Part shown: in pieces, positions 14,308-16,695 of the stretch
Layout of the letters: each line of letters starts with the position of its first letter
Numbering within the stretch: position 1 is the first letter of the stretch
Assembly: GCA_017999235.1 (NCBI GenBank)
Contig: JAGOBN010000021.1
Location: 1 to 16,695 of the forward strand
Direction of reading: 5' to 3'
From: Anaerolineales bacterium
GTDB taxonomy: Bacteria; Chloroflexota; Anaerolineae; Anaerolineales; UBA6663
Length of the DNA stretch: 16,695 bases
Program-made: the position numbers and the translations under genes
The notes under the pieces: model-generated
The model's input: the letters and a program-made list of their open reading frames with translations, nothing else
Database searches by the model: none
Told to the model about the DNA's origin: nothing

Positions 14308-15144
14308 TCAGGCGGGGGAAACGGACAGGGCCGGCCGGATCCGCGCCCACCACGCTGCCAGGCGGGCAGGGCCGGCGGCCGGCCAGCCGCCGAGGGTGAA
14401 GGCGCGTTCGCCGGGCGGAGACACCAGCGGCAGATGGCGCAGGCGCGCCTCGGCCGCGGCCGGCCGGCGCGCGGAGCGCATCAGCACCCATTCATAACTA
14501 ATTCTGAGCGCAGCCGCCGGCAGACGCGCCGCGCCCGGCGGCGGAGCCGCCGGGTCCACCAGTGCCAGGGCCACGGCGCCGCGGCCGGCCTGGAGCGCGC
14601 GCACCGGGTCGGCCGCCAGGCTGGGTTCGGCGGCGCGCAGGTCAGCTTCTGCCCGCGCCCAGCGGCCCGGATGCGGGTCATCCGGCAGCCAGCCGCGCCG
14701 CAATAACGCCGCCGCCAGCGCCAGCCGTCCATAGTCCGGCCAGATGGCGTGGGGCTGAAACACATCCGTCCAAGCCGGCTGCGCCGGCGGCGCGCCGTGA
14801 TAGACCAGCGCCAGCACTCGCGTGGCGCCGGGGCGCGTCCAGCGGCCGGCCGCATCATGCGCGCGGCCGGGAGCGCCGGCGGGCAGGGTAAACGGCCGCG
14901 CCGCGCCGCGCTGGATCAAGCGGGCGGCCGCGTAGGCCGGCACCAGCACCGCGTCAAAAGACCCGGCTTGGGCGGTCAGCCGTTCCGCGTCAGAAATAAA
15001 GGCGCACGGGCAGTCATCTAGTGGGAGGGCGGCGGCCAGCGCGCCCGGCTGGGCCGCGCCGGCCGGCGCAGAGGGGCGGAGCCCGATCCCGGCGGCCAGC
15101 GCCGCGCCCAACTTCAGAAAGGCGCGCCGCGCCGCGCCGCTCAT
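14308..15144 (-). CDS. Tat-exported, short PotD-like substrate-binding protein
   Basis: I do not recognise a named family for this 278-aa protein. The N-terminus has a twin-arginine signal (ARRAFLKLGAALAAGIG) without a lipobox cysteine. After it, ERLTAQAGSFDAVLVPAYAA and RLIQRGAARPF resemble the part of PotD-type polyamine-binding proteins that reads yDlv-psyyv-li--gll-pld. WTDVFQPHAIWPDYGRLALAAALLRRGWLP and DPVRALQAGRGAVALALVDPA follow the next conserved blocks. The usual N-terminal LNVYNWxDYI strand is missing, and the protein is some 60 residues shorter than PotD. It is very rich in Ala, Arg and Pro. No ABC permease or ATPase is nearby. Its ATG overlaps the stop of the response regulator (ATGA, 15144-15141), indicating translational coupling. 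It may be a sensory binding protein or a decaying one. Confidence 0.72.
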   Translation of the reverse strand: MSGAARRAFLKLGAALAAGIGLRPSAPAGAAQPGALAAALPLDDCPCAFISDAERLTAQAGSFDAVLVPAYAAARLIQRGAARPFTLPAGAPGRAHDAAGRWTRPGATRVLALVYHGAPPAQPAWTDVFQPHAIWPDYGRLALAAALLRRGWLPDDPHPGRWARAEADLRAAEPSLAADPVRALQAGRGAVALALVDPAAPPPGAARLPAAALRISYEWVLMRSARRPAAAEARLRHLPLVSPPGERAFTLGGWPAAGPARLAAWWARIRPALSVSPA

Positions 15145-15758
15145 TCCAACGTGCTCAGCATCTGGGAGAGGGCGTCTAGTTCGCGCTGGATTTCTTCGGA
15201 TTGGGCCTGCGCGTCCGCCAGCGCCACCCGGTAACTTTCGCGCCGCGAATCCGGCACGGTCACCAACTGCTGCTGGGTGCGCGCGATCTGCTGCAGCTTC
15301 TGCTGGAGCTTGGTCTTCAGCCGCTGGCGGTAGCCGATATAAAACTCGCGCTCGGTAAGCGGCGGGGTTCCCGGCTCGGAGGCGCGCAGCGCCTCGCCCA
15401 GGGAGTTGGCCAGGTCGTCGGCGTCCACGGGCTTGGGCAGGAAACGCAGGGCGCCCAGGTTGAGCGCGAAACGCTCATCTTCGGCGGAGACGTAGGTGGC
15501 CGAGAGAAAGATAATGGGGATGCCGGCCGTGTCCGGATTGGCGCGCAGCTTGTGGGCCAGCGAGAAGCCGTCCACGCGCGGCATGAGAATGTCCGAGACG
15601 ATAGCGGCCGGCCGCTGGTGGGCGATCAGATCGAGCGCCTCCTGGCCGTCGCGGGCGCTCACCACGGTAAAGCCCCGCGCCTTGAGCTGCAGTTCGATCA
15701 GCTCGCGCACGGCGGCGATATCTTCCACAATTAAAATCGATTTAAGAGTTTCAATCAT
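15141..15758 (-). CDS. Response regulator with C-terminal coiled coil
   Basis: This 205-aa protein has a receiver domain (about 5-122) with acidic pocket E12/D13 (LIVEDI), phospho-acceptor D56 (IVSDILMPRVDG), the switch serine in FLSATY, and the conserved Lys in FLPKPVD. Instead of a DNA-binding domain, the C-terminus (about 135-205) is Gln/Glu/Arg/Leu-rich with heptad-like spacing (RLKTKLQQKLQQIARTQQQL and EEIQRELDALSQML), so it probably forms a coiled coil that signals by contact with a partner. ATG 15758 is chosen because GGGAGG (15772-15767) lies eight bases upstream; an upstream in-frame TTG (15788) lacks such a site. It is coupled to the PotD-like gene by a 4-nt stop/start overlap. TACAAT at 15782-15777 may be its -10. 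Confidence 0.9.
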   Translation of the reverse strand: MIETLKSILIVEDIAAVRELIELQLKARGFTVVSARDGQEALDLIAHQRPAAIVSDILMPRVDGFSLAHKLRANPDTAGIPIIFLSATYVSAEDERFALNLGALRFLPKPVDADDLANSLGEALRASEPGTPPLTEREFYIGYRQRLKTKLQQKLQQIARTQQQLVTVPDSRRESYRVALADAQAQSEEIQRELDALSQMLSTLE

Positions 15759-15776
15759 CAACGGTGCCTCCCGCGC

Positions 15777-15782
15777 ATTGTA
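15777..15782 (-). promoter_or_regulatory. Possible -10 element of the response regulator gene
   Basis: TACAAT on the reverse strand lies just before the GGGAGG ribosome binding site, and the -35 is weak. If active, it separates the regulator and downstream genes from the methyltransferase. The 8-bp inverted repeat at 15789-15817 spans the methyltransferase stop but has no U-tract. Confidence 0.35.
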
Positions 15783-15805
15783 CTCCAAACGCGCCCGGCC
15801 CCACT

Positions 15806-16695
15806 TTAAGGGCGCGTGAAGCGGGCCACGACCTCCACATGGTGCGTCTGCGGGAACAGGTCCAGCGGCTGAACATAGTCCAGGGCATAGCCGCCGGCCA
15901 GGAGCAGCTTGGCGTCGCGCGCGAAGGTGGCCGGATCACAGGCCACATAGACCAGACGCGGCGCGTTCAGGCGCAGCAGTTCGGCCACTACCGCCGGCGC
16001 CAGGCCGGCCCGCGGCGGGTCCACGATCACGGCGTCCACCCCCGCCTCCAGGCCCGGCAGCACCTCCTCGGCCGGCGCGGCGTAGATCTCCACATTCTCA
16101 AACTCGTCCAGATTGACGGCCGCGTCTTCCACCGCCGGCTCAAAGGCCTCCACCCCGATCACCCGGCCGGCCACAGGCGCGATAAAAGCCGTGAACAGCC
16201 CCACGCCGCAATACACGTCCAGCACGGTTTCGCCGCCGCGCAGTTCCAGGGCCGCCAGCGCCTCCGCCACCAGCCGCCCGGCCAGCGCCGTATGCACCTG
16301 GAAGAACGATCCGGCCGAGATCTGGAAATCGCGGCCGTTGACGGCCTCCACCACGTAGGCGCGGCCGGCCAACGCCAGCGCCGCGCCATCCGGCCGCAGC
16401 AGCGCGGCCGAGACCGGCAGATCCAGCTCGATCTCGGGCGCGTCCTCCGCCGCTTCAAAAACGATCAATTGATCATTGTCGGCGCCCAGGCGCAGGGTGA
16501 GGCGCTCCAAGTCCGGCACCGACTCCACGCTGAGCCGGCGGAACAGTTCCATCAGCGCCGGCGCCGCCAGATGGCAGTTCCGCACCGGCACCACCGTCTC
16601 CGAGCCGGCTGCCTTGAAGCCCAGCCGGCCGTCCGCCGTGAGCGCAAATTGAACCTGGTTGCGATACCCGTAAGGCGCCGGCGCCGCGATAATCG
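15806..16695 (-). CDS. TrmA/RumA-type RNA (uracil-5-)-methyltransferase, 5' part outside the window
   Basis: This is the C-terminal 295 residues of a SAM-dependent enzyme that forms 5-methyluridine in tRNA or 23S rRNA. The frame is open to the right edge, and the first visible residues (YGYRNQVQFAL, then GFKAAGSETVVPVRNC) are family-typical, so GTG 16594 is not the real start. In the fragment, SAGSFFQVHTALA (about 126-138) is the SAM-binding block, with His where Asn is common. VLDVYCGVGLF (157-167) is motif I, IVDPPRAGL (223-231) motif IV, and YVACDPATFARD (249-260) holds the catalytic C252. The protein ends FPQTHHVEVVARFTRP, the usual family ending. The TRAM and iron-sulfur parts, which would tell RumA from other members, lie outside the window. 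It is 47 bp upstream of the response regulator gene. Confidence 0.93.
   Translation of the reverse strand, partial: IIAAPAPYGYRNQVQFALTADGRLGFKAAGSETVVPVRNCHLAAPALMELFRRLSVESVPDLERLTLRLGADNDQLIVFEAAEDAPEIELDLPVSAALLRPDGAALALAGRAYVVEAVNGRDFQISAGSFFQVHTALAGRLVAEALAALELRGGETVLDVYCGVGLFTAFIAPVAGRVIGVEAFEPAVEDAAVNLDEFENVEIYAAPAEEVLPGLEAGVDAVIVDPPRAGLAPAVVAELLRLNAPRLVYVACDPATFARDAKLLLAGGYALDYVQPLDLFPQTHHVEVVARFTRP

Noticed and set aside
14261..14491. Upstream extension of the IMPase reading frame by 77 residues
   Set aside because: The added residues are Arg/Pro/Gly-rich, overlap the PotD-like gene out of frame, and precede a complete IMPase N-terminus at 14260.
15789..15817. ACGCGCCC/GGGCGCGT inverted repeat as a terminator for the methyltransferase gene
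   Set aside because: The loop is 13 nt and contains the stop codon, and there is no U-tract on the reverse strand. It is at most a weak structure.

Overview
The window is high-G+C, tightly packed bacterial DNA with 15 protein-coding genes. Two of them are cut by the window edges. I see no rRNA, tRNA, CRISPR array, insertion sequence or phage gene. The best guess at origin is a member of the Chloroflexota (Anaerolineae/Caldilineae-like). Reasons: a secreted subtilase that ends in a Thr/Pro-rich linker plus a YLPLI-like tail, a Ser/Thr kinase with a ConA-like outer domain, several GAF/NarL-type signalling proteins, and an iterated GCCGGC hexamer. This assignment is inference from protein style, not a search result.

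Layout. 1-2896 (+): a NarL/LuxR response regulator open to the left edge, a secreted S8 protease, and a single-domain receiver protein. A perfect 15-bp hairpin (2914-2946) closes this block and the convergent one after it. 2965-4681 (-): a YceD/DUF177 zinc-motif protein followed by an RpoD/SigA-type sigma factor, driven by a good sigma-70 promoter. 4682-4949: an AT-rich divergent promoter region with a perfect 16-bp palindrome. 4950-5558 (+): rdgB, probably leaderless, ending at a second hairpin shared with convergent trxB. 5624-8371 (-): thioredoxin reductase, preceded by a six-TM GAF/HisKA_3 histidine kinase. 8475-8837 (-): a small DUF4177-like protein with a basic histone-H1-like tail and its own terminator. 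8925-10694 (-): a transmembrane Ser/Thr kinase. 10847-12193 (+): an M20 dipeptidase. 12200-16695 (-): an MFS permease, an inositol monophosphatase, a Tat-exported PotD-like protein, a response regulator and the 3' part of a TrmA/RumA-type uracil-5 methyltransferase, all in one direction with short gaps.

The window mixes housekeeping genes (sigma factor, nucleotide-pool sanitation, thioredoxin reductase, RNA methylation, IMPase) with an unusual density of signalling genes: three receiver proteins, one histidine kinase and one Ser/Thr kinase. None of the receivers is next to the complete kinase. The items most worth a second look are the response regulator translationally coupled to a short, transporter-less PotD-like protein; the kinase with a ConA-like outer domain; the palindrome in the yceD/rdgB divergent region; and the repeated leaderless promoter geometry. 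I do not see a clearly new defence or mobile system here.
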